Below the pieces are notes generated by a model. The model saw nothing but the letters and a program-made list of their open reading frames with translations. It searched no databases and was not told the origin of the DNA. This document shows, in pieces, positions 55,183 through 62,636 of a stretch of DNA of 64,000 nucleotides. The stretch comes from Sphingobacterium sp. (GTDB lineage: Bacteria > Bacteroidota > Bacteroidia > Sphingobacteriales > Sphingobacteriaceae). Positions within the stretch are counted from its first letter, which is position 1. The number at the start of each line of letters is the position of its first letter. The stretch lies in the NCBI GenBank assembly GCA_022712315.1, contig JALAGS010000027.1:25856-89855 (forward strand). The letters run 5' to 3'. The position numbers and the translations under genes were made by a program.

Positions 55183-55478
55183 ATCAAATGTAAGATTTGG
55201 TACCCAATCCTTGAATACACGTTGAAAATTAAGGCTATCGGTCTCTCGATCTGCCAATAGGCGACTCCATTTGACACGATTTTGTGACACTGAGCCCGCG
55301 CCTTTGTTTTTATATTCTGCGAAATAAGCTGTTTTCTCATTAGAATCTTTGCCCAGTTGTGCCAGCCTTTGTTTTCAATAAGTTTTGGAAAATTGGCCAC
55401 GACAAAATCATAACTCTTTACTTCTGCAGCAAAAAGAAAGAACGGAATTAAAAAAAAGGAAAGTATGGTCACTCGCAT
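55177..55478 (-). pseudogene. Remnant of a pectin methylesterase (CE8) gene: internal deletion plus frameshift
   Basis: The first frame gives a signal peptide and SYDFVVA, the typical start of a mature pectinesterase, then jumps straight to KLIENKGWHNW, a segment close to the family's C-terminus; about 200-250 residues are missing. The homology then continues in another frame as GKDSNEKTAYFAEYKN, AGSVSQNRVKWSRLLAD and QRVFKDWVPN, ending at TAA 55179-55177. One lost G in a run at 55351-55355 would restore GWHNWGK. So the gene is dead by two lesions. It occupies the first position of the pectin operon, downstream of an operator. An apparent intact 101-residue frame here (55173-55478) is the product of the frameshift. 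Confidence 0.85.
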
Positions 55479-55550
55479 TCCAAATTGTTTAATTGGTCAA
55501 TGAAATTACCAATATTAAAGACTTCCTTAAAGAAAATCGGTCAAAATAAA

Positions 55551-55580
55551 TGCGCAAACGTTATCGGTGACGTTTGCTTC
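55551..55580. promoter_or_regulatory. LacI-type operator before the pectin methylesterase remnant
   Basis: The core GCAAACGTTATC with GGTGACGTTTGC (55554-55577) is a near-perfect palindrome. It matches the perfect site at 33199-33228 at 22 of 30 positions. It lies 73 nt before the start of the remnant gene and should mark the head of the catabolic operon. Confidence 0.75.
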
Positions 55581-55646
55581 TGATTCGTATGTTGTTCGTA
55601 CCACGTTCGGGCGTGAAGAGGATCAGAGCCATCTTTGATCAATACA

Positions 55647-55768
55647 TGACCAGACAATTCCTGGTCAGAGTCTGGTCAAGATCTGGTCAGGGCTTGGTCA
55701 AGATCTATTGATGATCCGAAGCTGGTCCGAAGCTGGTCCGAATAACATCCGGAAAAAACGTCCCTGCA
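55647..55768. repeat. Composite noncoding repeat with 11-bp period, copy A (upstream of murF)
   Basis: An inverted repeat TGACCAG/CTGGTCA (55647-55667) leads into four 11-nt units: CTGGTCAGAGT, CTGGTCAAGAT, CTGGTCAGGGC and TTGGTCAAGAT (55661-55704). Two exact CCGAAGCTGGT units follow (55716-55737), then a tail with CCGAA and AAAAAACGTCCCT (to ~55765). The 446-nt gap 55479-55924 otherwise holds the LacI operator (55551-55580) and the murF promoter. The period is not a multiple of three, so it is not coding. Confidence 0.7.
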
Positions 55769-55869
55769 CAATGAATATACTTCAGAATGAAATGCATTCT
55801 GCTAAGTTAAATTGATTTTAAAAGATGATTATAACACAGAAGAATCATATATTGTTTATACGAGGATTA

Positions 55870-55908
55870 ATTGTATTGCATATAAAAGGCAATTTATCTA
55901 AGTTTGTT
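55870..55908 (+). promoter_or_regulatory. murF promoter (TTG-N20-TAAGTTTG)
   Basis: TTG at 55876-55878 and TAAGTTTG at 55899-55906 are 20 nt apart, an excellent match. The 39-nt block 55870-55908 is identical at 35 positions to 60724-60762, the promoter of the DUF4293 gene, including most of the spacer. The murF ATG is 16 nt downstream. Confidence 0.8.
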
Positions 55909-55924
55909 CAACAAATTTCTCAAC

Positions 55925-57226
55925 ATGGATATCCAATCACTCTATCAGATTTATAAACAGTACCCGAATATTACAACGGATACACGTAAAATAGAAAAAG
56001 ATAGTATATTTTTTGCGCTAAAAGGAGCCAATTTCAATGGCAATGCTTTCGCCGAGAAAGCGCTCGAAATGGGGGCTAAATATGTTGTTATTGATGAAGA
56101 GGCTTATCAAAAAGGAGAAGCATATATTCTTGTTGATGATGTGCTAAAAGCATTGCAGCAACTGGCAAATTACCATAGGCATCAGCTGCATATTCCAATT
56201 GTCGGGGTAACAGGGACCAATGGGAAAACGACGACGAAGGAACTATTGTACGCCGTTGTGTCACAGAAATATAAGGCATATGCAACAAAAGGAAATCTCA
56301 ATAATCATATCGGTGTTCCTTTGACCTTATTGGCGATCGATGACTCCATTGAGCTCGCCATCATAGAAATGGGGGCGAATCATTTAGAGGAAATTGCTTT
56401 TTTGTGTGGGATCGCCGAACCGACACATGGCTTGATTTCTAACGTTGGTAAAGCACATTTAGAAGGTTTCGGATCTTTTGAAGGTGTAAAGAAAACCAAA
56501 GGTGAGCTGTATGACTGGCTGCAGGACCACCAGGGGGTATTGTTTTTACAAGCCGATAATGCACATCTTAAGGAGATGGCTTCCGCCCGCCATATTGCTA
56601 AGGTTGTCACCTATGGTTTTTCGGAAGGTAATGATGTGGTCGGGAAACTTCTTAAAGCCAATCCTCTTTTGCAAATTGAATGGCAAAAGAAAGGTGCGAC
56701 TGCTGCTTATGTAGTCGATACGCAGCTGACGGGCTCCTATAATACGGAAAATTTTCTGGCAGCCATCGCTGTAGGTCTGCATTTTGATGTGTCCTCTGAG
56801 GCGATCAATAGAGGAATTGCAGGGTATGCACCCACCAACAATCGTTCACAGATCATGAAAACAGCCCACAATACTTTAATTTGTGATTATTATAATGCCA
56901 ATGCAACAAGCATGGCTGCTGCATTGGATAATATTCGCATTATTGAAGCAGCTAAAAAAGCTATTGTATTGGGGGATATGTTTGAGCTAGGGGCAGAATC
57001 ATTTGAAGAACATAAAAAGATTGTCGAAAACGTAAGGTCTATTCCAGCTGATCGTAAGATTTTTGTCGGAAAAGAGTTTTTCTCCCATCAATACGAAGGT
57101 GGAGAGTTTTATGAGACGACTGCCGAAGCGAAGGAAAAACTCCAGGAAAAACCGATTACAGATGCGACGGTCTTATTGAAAGCGTCGCGGGGCATGGCTT
57201 TTGAAAATCTGGTCGAATTGCTCTAA
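55925..57226 (+). CDS. murF: UDP-N-acetylmuramoyl-tripeptide--D-alanyl-D-alanine ligase MurF
   Basis: 433 residues from ATG 55925, chosen because the TTG-type upstream frame lies in the promoter. All three Mur ligase domains are present: an N-terminal UDP-binding domain with ITTDTRKIEKDSIFFALKG (core DTRKIEKDSIFFAL), the ATP loop GVTGTNGKTTTKE (about 93-105), NHIGVPLTLL, and a C-terminal domain with DYYNANATSMAAALDN. It adds D-Ala-D-Ala to the peptidoglycan precursor in the cytoplasm. It stands alone here, outside the usual mur-fts cluster, as is common in Bacteroidota. Repeats with an 11-bp period flank it on both sides. Confidence 0.95.
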   Translation: MDIQSLYQIYKQYPNITTDTRKIEKDSIFFALKGANFNGNAFAEKALEMGAKYVVIDEEAYQKGEAYILVDDVLKALQQLANYHRHQLHIPIVGVTGTNGKTTTKELLYAVVSQKYKAYATKGNLNNHIGVPLTLLAIDDSIELAIIEMGANHLEEIAFLCGIAEPTHGLISNVGKAHLEGFGSFEGVKKTKGELYDWLQDHQGVLFLQADNAHLKEMASARHIAKVVTYGFSEGNDVVGKLLKANPLLQIEWQKKGATAAYVVDTQLTGSYNTENFLAAIAVGLHFDVSSEAINRGIAGYAPTNNRSQIMKTAHNTLICDYYNANATSMAAALDNIRIIEAAKKAIVLGDMFELGAESFEEHKKIVENVRSIPADRKIFVGKEFFSHQYEGGEFYETTAEAKEKLQEKPITDATVLLKASRGMAFENLVELL

Positions 57227-57319
57227 CTCGTTAGCCCATGTTATGAGCAGCTAGGGGAGAGGTTCGAGGTCGGGCTAGTTTGCTGCCGAGGAGCAGCTTC
57301 GGTGAAAGCACTTAAAAAG

Positions 57320-57437
57320 GTGGACTCAATGTGGACTCACTGTTGACTTACCCTGCTCACATGGCGAAGCTGACCGGAAGCTGGGGCCTATATTTTCCGA
57401 ACAGATCGTCAGAAAATTCAAGAAAAAAGGTCCCTTA
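57320..57437. repeat. Composite noncoding repeat with 11-bp period, copy B (downstream of murF)
   Basis: Three 11-nt units GTGGACTCAAT, GTGGACTCACT and GTTGACTTACC (57320-57352) are followed by two units around GAAGCTG (GCGAAGCTGAC, CGGAAGCTGGG, 57364-57385). A tail with CCGAA and AAAAAAGGTCCCT follows (57397-57434). The order of parts equals copy A upstream of murF. A GCTGC/GCAGC hairpin lies just before (~57283-57297). The 317-nt gap 57227-57543 contains nothing else except the truA promoter. Confidence 0.65.
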
Positions 57438-57526
57438 CAGGAGACAGTTTTGTCATGTAAGGATTAAATAATGCCGAAAGTGGGCAAATTCATTGTGTCA
57501 AGAAATAAAGCTCATTTGGAAAAACG

Positions 57527-57534
57527 TACCTTTG
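57527..57534 (+). promoter_or_regulatory. -7 box of truA (TACCTTTG)
   Basis: TACCTTTG matches TAnnTTTG and ends 9 nt before the truA ATG, so the leader would be only a few nucleotides long. No TTG lies at the ideal -33 distance. Confidence 0.55.
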
Positions 57535-57543
57535 TGACGTATA

Positions 57544-58299
57544 ATGGATAAAAGACGTTTTTTTTTGGAAATAGCCTATTTTGGGCAGGCGTATCATGGT
57601 TGGCAGATTCAGAATAATGCCATTTCGGTGCAAGAAGTGCTGAATAAAGCCTTGGAAACTTTGTTGCGGGAGCCCATTGAAACGATTGGGGCCGGCCGCA
57701 CAGATACAGGCGTTCATGCGAAGCAATTGTATGCACATTTTGATGCGGCTCCTGTAGGTATATTGCAAAAAGCAGATCGTTTTATTCATTCCCTTAATGC
57801 TTTGTTACCCTTTGATGTGGCCGTTAAACGTTTGATTGAAGTTGAGCCCGAAGCGCATGCACGTTTTGATGCTACACAAAGATCATACGAATATCACCTC
57901 CATTTTCATAAAGATCCTTTCATATATCCCTATTCATGCTTTATGCGCGATCGTCCGGATGTAGAAAAGATGAATGAAGCTGCAAAATTTTTATTAGGCA
58001 GACAGGATTTTGAATGCTTTAGTAAGTCTCATACGCAGGTGTTTACAAATATTTGCGATATTCGTAGAGCTGAGTGGGTCTGGAATACTGAACAGCACTT
58101 GGTCTTTCACATCACAGCGGATCGTTTTCTGCGCAATATGGTTCGCGCCATCGTGGGCACATCGCTGGAAATAGGGTTGAAGGGCAAACCTGTTTCGTTT
58201 ATGCAAGAGGTGATTCAAAGCAAAAACCGTGGCAAAGCGGGTGTTTCAGTGCCGGCACATGGTTTGTATTTAACAGAAGTGGCGTATCCATATATATAG
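57544..58299 (+). CDS. truA: tRNA pseudouridine synthase A (positions 38-40)
   Basis: 251 residues, the normal size. The catalytic Asp lies in GAGRTDTGVHA (D54). RFDATQRSYEYHL and FLRNMVRAIVGT are further TruA hallmarks. It forms pseudouridine at positions 38-40 of the tRNA anticodon arm. The ABC exporter gene starts 8 nt after its stop, so the two probably share a message. Confidence 0.96.
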   Translation: MDKRRFFLEIAYFGQAYHGWQIQNNAISVQEVLNKALETLLREPIETIGAGRTDTGVHAKQLYAHFDAAPVGILQKADRFIHSLNALLPFDVAVKRLIEVEPEAHARFDATQRSYEYHLHFHKDPFIYPYSCFMRDRPDVEKMNEAAKFLLGRQDFECFSKSHTQVFTNICDIRRAEWVWNTEQHLVFHITADRFLRNMVRAIVGTSLEIGLKGKPVSFMQEVIQSKNRGKAGVSVPAHGLYLTEVAYPYI

Positions 58300-58307
58300 A
58301 ATTTAAC

Positions 58308-60071
58308 GTGAGTCAAGATAAAATAACAGGCAAAACCTACGATATCAATTTGTTGAAGCGAATGAGTCGCTATATGCGGCCCTATCATACGGCATTTTGG
58401 ATATCGGTCGTTCTAACGATATTATTGGCCGCTGTGGCCCCCGCTCTACCGATGCTAATTCAGCATACGTTAGATAACTATATCCTAAATTTTGATACAA
58501 ACGGATTGTCGCTGATGCTGATTGCTATGTTGGCCCTGGTGATCTTGCAGACTTTGATCCGATATTATCATACCTTAATGACAAATACCCTTGGGCAGTC
58601 TGTTATTCGTGACATTCGGATTCAGGTATTTAATCACATCGTTCAGCTACGTCTAAAATATTTTGACCGTACGGCGCTAGGAAAGTTGATTACGCGAACG
58701 ATCTCTGATTTAGAGACGCTTTCCAATATTTTCTCTGAGGGTTTAATCCAGATTATCGGTGATTTACTTCAATTGGTTGTTATTTTGGTCGTTATGTTTT
58801 ACTCCGATTGGAAATTGACATTGATTGTTTTGATCCCTATGCCTTTGATGGTGGCGGCAACTTATGTGTTTAAAGAGGCGATGAAATCTGCTTTTATTGA
58901 TGTAAGAAAATGGGTTTCTAATTTAAATACCTTTTTACAGGAACACATTACCGGTGTCGGTATTATCCAATATTTTGCGCGCGAAAAGCAGGAAATGGAT
59001 AAGTTTAAGGAGATCAATGCCCAGCATCGTAATGCGCACATTCGTACCAATTGGTACTTTTCCATCTTTTTTCCTGTTCTTGAAATTATCATGGCTATTG
59101 CGCTAGGATTATTGGTGTGGTTTGGCTCCAAACAAATTATGGGCGATGTGATATCTCCAGGTGTAGTTGTAGCCTTCATCATGTATATCAATATGATCTT
59201 TAGGCCGATTCGGGAACTTATTGATAAATTCAACACACTTCAGATGGGTATGGTAAGTGCCGAACGTATTTTTGAAGTCTTAGATACAGATGAAAAAACA
59301 CCTAATTTGGGGACGCTGAAACCTGCACATATCAAAGGGGAAATAGCATTTCGCGATGTTTGGTTTGCTTATAACGAGGAAAATTGGGTCTTAAAAGATG
59401 TTAATTTTAAGGTTAACCCAGGGGAGACCTTGGCTTTAGTCGGGGCTACCGGAGCAGGGAAATCTTCTTCCATCAATATTCTAAGTCGATTTTATGAGAT
59501 CAATAAAGGTGAAATTTTATTGGATGGCGTTAATATTCGGGATTATGATCTTGATTATTTAAGAAATACAATCGCGACGGTGTTGCAGGATGTATTTCTC
59601 TTTTCGGATAGTGTTATCAATAATATTACCTTAGGTGATCCTGCAATATCTAGAGAACAAGTTATCGAAGCAGCAAAAGAAGTAGGTGCGCACGATTTTA
59701 TTATGCGACTTCCTGGAGGATATGATTACGACGTGAAAGAACGCGGAGCCACCTTATCTGCTGGGCAGGCGCAATTGATCTCTTTTATACGTGCACTAGT
59801 TCACGATCCTAGAATCCTTATTTTGGATGAAGCGACTTCTTCGGTAGATACCGAGACGGAAGAAATGATCCAACATGCGATCGATAATTTAATGAAGGGC
59901 AGAACCTCGATTGTTATCGCCCACCGCTTGTCCACCATTCAAAAGGCGGACAAGATTATCGTGTTGGATAAAGGTGAAATAAAAGAAATCGGAACCCATC
60001 AGGAGTTGTTATCTTTTGATGGCTACTATAAAAAATTATACGATCTGCAATTTCATTCTGCGGGTATTTAA
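58308..60071 (+). CDS. ABC transporter, fused permease and ATP-binding protein (lipid/drug exporter type)
   Basis: 587 residues from a GTG start. Residues ~15-320 hold six membrane helices of the type I exporter domain. The nucleotide-binding domain follows with Walker A GATGAGKSS (~379-387), the signature ATLSAGQAQ (~481-489, LSAGQ in place of LSGGQ), Walker B ILILDEATSSVD (~503-514) and H-loop IAHRLSTI. Such half-transporters act as dimers; MsbA-like lipid flippases and multidrug exporters look alike at this level, so the substrate is unknown. It lies 8 nt after truA and ends directly against the convergent acyltransferase gene with no spacer. Confidence 0.92.
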   Translation: MSQDKITGKTYDINLLKRMSRYMRPYHTAFWISVVLTILLAAVAPALPMLIQHTLDNYILNFDTNGLSLMLIAMLALVILQTLIRYYHTLMTNTLGQSVIRDIRIQVFNHIVQLRLKYFDRTALGKLITRTISDLETLSNIFSEGLIQIIGDLLQLVVILVVMFYSDWKLTLIVLIPMPLMVAATYVFKEAMKSAFIDVRKWVSNLNTFLQEHITGVGIIQYFAREKQEMDKFKEINAQHRNAHIRTNWYFSIFFPVLEIIMAIALGLLVWFGSKQIMGDVISPGVVVAFIMYINMIFRPIRELIDKFNTLQMGMVSAERIFEVLDTDEKTPNLGTLKPAHIKGEIAFRDVWFAYNEENWVLKDVNFKVNPGETLALVGATGAGKSSSINILSRFYEINKGEILLDGVNIRDYDLDYLRNTIATVLQDVFLFSDSVINNITLGDPAISREQVIEAAKEVGAHDFIMRLPGGYDYDVKERGATLSAGQAQLISFIRALVHDPRILILDEATSSVDTETEEMIQHAIDNLMKGRTSIVIAHRLSTIQKADKIIVLDKGEIKEIGTHQELLSFDGYYKKLYDLQFHSAGI

Positions 60072-60593
60072 TTAAGCGATAACACTTTCCTTCGGAATAG
60101 TTTCTTCGTCTTCGATGCGTGTGTTTGCTTTAATTTCGGAACCGCGCCCTACCAAGACGTTTGCGCCGACAGAGACATTTGGGCCAATGTTGACAAAATC
60201 TTCAATAACGGTATTGCTTTCGATAACCGCGGAGCCCGCTATAATGCAATGGTTGCCTATTTGTACATCCGGAGCAATGGAAGCGCCGGGGAGAATAATG
60301 GTACCCTCTCCAATCTCAGCTCTTTTTGATACATAGGCTTTGGGATGAATGAGGGTTTGGAAATTCCAATCTGCATTTTCCGACACGATCCGTTCGCGAA
60401 GACCTGGATTCTTGACTGCTACGAAGAAGTCCTCTTCAGTATCTTTGACTTGGTGATGAAGTTGAACCTCATAGTCAAAAACGTCTTCAATCAACAGCGA
60501 TTTGTCTATAAGGCCACCAATCTCAATCGCTAAATCTTCTGCCACATCTACCGCTGTTTTAGCGTGCGCGGTTGCACCGTATATGTATAGCAT
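60072..60593 (-). CDS. NeuD/PglD-like sugar O-acyltransferase
   Basis: 173 residues from ATG 60593 (MLYIYGATAHAK), chosen because the longer open frame to 60746 runs through the DUF4293 promoter. The N-terminal Rossmann-like half with YGATAHAKTAVDVAEDL is followed by hexapeptide repeats of a left-handed beta-helix (AEIGEGTIILPGASIAPDVQIGNHCIIAGSAVIE; cores IGEGTIILPG and IGNHCIIAGS). The family acetylates amino-sugars such as sialic acid precursors or bacillosamine. It stands alone, so the acceptor is unknown. Its 3' end meets the ABC gene without a gap. Confidence 0.85.
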   Translation of the reverse strand: MLYIYGATAHAKTAVDVAEDLAIEIGGLIDKSLLIEDVFDYEVQLHHQVKDTEEDFFVAVKNPGLRERIVSENADWNFQTLIHPKAYVSKRAEIGEGTIILPGASIAPDVQIGNHCIIAGSAVIESNTVIEDFVNIGPNVSVGANVLVGRGSEIKANTRIEDEETIPKESVIA

Positions 60594-60723
60594 GATATTT
60601 TTTTTGCGCAAAGATAAAGCTTTCCGAAAAGAAGCTCTTTGGTATGATGTAAAAAAATGCAACAAAATAGGGGATCTGATTGTTTTGATATTTAAAGAGC
60701 TTGGGAATTGCTTTTCGATCGCA

Positions 60724-60762
60724 ATTATATTGCATATAAAGATCAATTTATCTAAGTTTGTT
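60724..60762 (+). promoter_or_regulatory. DUF4293 gene promoter (TTG-N20-TAAGTTTG), near copy of the murF promoter
   Basis: TTG at 60730-60732 and TAAGTTTG at 60753-60760 are separated by 20 nt. The 39-nt block differs from 55870-55908 at only four positions. The ATG follows 19 nt downstream. Confidence 0.8.
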
Positions 60763-60781
60763 GGTATACAAAAATTAAACT

Positions 60782-61264
60782 ATGATTCAACGTATCCAAA
60801 CTGTTTATTTGCTAATAGCGGGATTAGTTATATTCGGCTTATTTCTATTTCCCTATGTTAATTATAGCGATTTGGTCGGCCTGGGGAAAAATGTCAAGGT
60901 GACTGGTGTGTACAGTGTTGCTGCAGGTCAGCCGGTGCATGAGGGAGGATTTGGCTATATTCTTCAGACTGTAGCGACTGTGCTTTTAGGAGGGCTCCCA
61001 ATATTCACGATATTCAAATTTAAAAGACGTAAGGTTCAACTGTTGCTTATCTGGGTTGAGATCGTCGCGATTATCTTGTTTGCTATATGGCTATATTCCT
61101 CTGCCAGTACACATCTTACAACAGTGGGACAGTTTTTGGGTGCAGGAAACATTGGTGTAGGATTCTTTTTGTTGCCAATTTCAATTATTTTTTGTGCGCT
61201 AGCCCTAGGTGGTGTGCGTAAAGATGAAAAATTGATCCGGTCGGCAGACCGGCTTCGGGCATAA
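60782..61264 (+). CDS. DUF4293 family membrane protein
   Basis: 160 residues with four membrane segments. It starts MIQRIQTVYLLIAG, the characteristic opening of DUF4293 proteins, a small integral membrane family of Bacteroidota with no assigned function. The first external loop (~27-55) is followed by a second helix and FKFKRRKVQ in the cytosol. It is a single gene, with a strong promoter upstream and a terminator after the stop. Confidence 0.9.
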   Translation: MIQRIQTVYLLIAGLVIFGLFLFPYVNYSDLVGLGKNVKVTGVYSVAAGQPVHEGGFGYILQTVATVLLGGLPIFTIFKFKRRKVQLLLIWVEIVAIILFAIWLYSSASTHLTTVGQFLGAGNIGVGFFLLPISIIFCALALGGVRKDEKLIRSADRLRA

Positions 61265-61291
61265 TTTTGTAGTAAAAACATTAAAATAGTT

Positions 61292-61317
61292 AAAGCCACG
61301 GTCCACGTGGCTTTTTT
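61292..61317 (+). terminator. Rho-independent terminator of the DUF4293 gene
   Basis: AAAGCCACG pairs with CGTGGCTTT around a 5-nt loop and is followed by T residues, 28 nt after the stop. Confidence 0.85.
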
Positions 61318-61331
61318 AAGTATAATATAAT

Positions 61332-61796
61332 ATGAACATTTTTTTTCGCTATGCGGTCATCTTCGTGCTCTTTGTCAGCGGGGGACTTGTAAAAGCGCAG
61401 TCAGTAGATTCATTGCTGGTTGTTGACGATATCCAATTCGATGTCAAGGAATTTCATCTGGATGAGAGTAAGAACGAATTGACTATTAATTTATTCGCTA
61501 TATCCTACAGTACTGATCCCCGGGAATATAAAATGAATACCTTCTCTACACAGGTGCTGGATCAGAAAAAACAGTCCCATTTTTTTTCAACGATTCGTAT
61601 GGGTAATGTTTTGGTCAGATTCGAGGATAAACAGAATTACTTGCATTATCTGCTGGAGGAAGACAAGCCTGTGGATATACAGGTCGTGGTAAAAGATTGG
61701 AAGAAATCTGATAAGCCAGCGATGATTAAGCTTGTATTCGAAAGTAGTACGGAAGAAGGCGAATTTCTGGAAGTATCAATTCCATTAAAGAAATAA
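61332..61796 (+). CDS. Hypothetical secreted protein
   Basis: 154 residues I do not recognise. A signal peptide (about 1-22, ending VKAQS) precedes a ~130-residue mature domain rich in beta-like alternation and charged residues, with no Cys and no catalytic motif. It starts 15 nt after the DUF4293 terminator, so either readthrough or a promoter inside the terminator region drives it. It ends before a bidirectional terminator. A periplasmic or outer-surface structural role is possible but not shown. Confidence 0.7.
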   Translation: MNIFFRYAVIFVLFVSGGLVKAQSVDSLLVVDDIQFDVKEFHLDESKNELTINLFAISYSTDPREYKMNTFSTQVLDQKKQSHFFSTIRMGNVLVRFEDKQNYLHYLLEEDKPVDIQVVVKDWKKSDKPAMIKLVFESSTEEGEFLEVSIPLKK

Positions 61797-61816
61797 ATAA
61801 TCTTTGGTCAGGGCAA

Positions 61817-61856
61817 AAAAAAGGTCGTTGGAATTATCGTTCCAACGACCTTTTTT
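61817..61856. terminator. Bidirectional terminator between converging genes
   Basis: A 17-bp perfect stem (arm AAAAAAGGTCGTTGGAA) with a 6-nt loop has A and T runs at its ends. It serves both the secreted-protein gene and the minus-strand gene that ends at 61869. Confidence 0.9.
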
Positions 61857-61868
61857 GATTTATAGCTA

Positions 61869-62408
61869 TTATCGATTATATCGGATCTGTTGCTTGTCCA
61901 TCATTCCCATCTGATCTTTCATCATTTTGATCTGATCAGCTAGTAATTTATTCTTGTCTGCTTTTTTGGCTTCTTGAAGAAGTTTCTCCGCTTCCCGCTT
62001 ATTGCGCTTTGCCATTGCTACGCCTGCTAGGCTTAATTTTGCTAAAGCGATGTTGTGGTCCATGTGTAAACCCAGGGCTAAAGCTTTCTTAAAATATTTT
62101 TCAGATTGCATAGGAGCACGTTGCGACTCGATCAGTCCGATCAGCATGTTGTAGTAACCGTGTTGCTGTGGGATCAATTGCTTTTCGTAGTTCGTGATTT
62201 TGCCTAGCCATTTTTCAGCTGCGGCCATATTTTGTTTGCGCATATACCATTGCGCAATCAGCATATATTCATGAAAAAATACAGTGACAAAACCTAAGAT
62301 CGTGATCAAGATACCTAAGATTCCCCATCCCCAATTCCCAGTCCAGAATAAGGCAACTGTTCCGATAAGCAATGCACTGCAAATAATGATTCTAACGAGA
62401 TTTGACAT
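61869..62408 (-). CDS. Hypothetical membrane protein with a tetratricopeptide-like soluble region
   Basis: 179 residues from ATG 62408. The frame stays open 80 codons further upstream to 62648, but that part overlaps the ung start, is rich in Asn and Cys and does not look coding. Two membrane segments (about 5-25 and 30-52) are followed by helical units that resemble two or three TPR repeats (AAAEKWLGKITNYEKQL, QSEKYFKKALALGL, REAEKLLQEAKKADK). The tail is rich in Lys, Met and Gln. No enzyme motif is seen; a scaffold role is possible. Divergent from ung. Confidence 0.72.
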   Translation of the reverse strand: MSNLVRIIICSALLIGTVALFWTGNWGWGILGILITILGFVTVFFHEYMLIAQWYMRKQNMAAAEKWLGKITNYEKQLIPQQHGYYNMLIGLIESQRAPMQSEKYFKKALALGLHMDHNIALAKLSLAGVAMAKRNKREAEKLLQEAKKADKNKLLADQIKMMKDQMGMMDKQQIRYNR

Positions 62409-62636
62409 AAATCTTTGTTTAAAATATTTGTATTCAATTTGATTCTGCAAATATCCGTTAATTTCACCGTTTAAGCAAAGGTTCAAGTGGTTATTTTGTA
62501 AAAATGTGTTTTTCCGAAAGCAGGATGCGCTTGTGCAGGGGAGCGGATCTGCTGATTTTCCATTTGCACCTGGAGTAAAAGAAGAGAGTATGTGTATAAA
62601 TTTGTCTTTATATCCAACTTTATTTATGTTTGAATT

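Noticed and set aside
55173..55478. A 101-residue orphan gene with signal peptide
   Set aside because: The second half of this frame has no plausible protein character, while the neighbouring frame continues a clear pectin methylesterase C-terminus. It is therefore treated as part of a pseudogene.
55647..55768. CRISPR array
   Set aside because: Units are 11 nt, contiguous and without spacers; no cas gene is present in the window.
60594..60746. N-terminal extension of the NeuD-like acyltransferase
   Set aside because: The extension covers the promoter of the DUF4293 gene, and the Rossmann-like motif YGATAHAK begins directly after the ATG at 60593.
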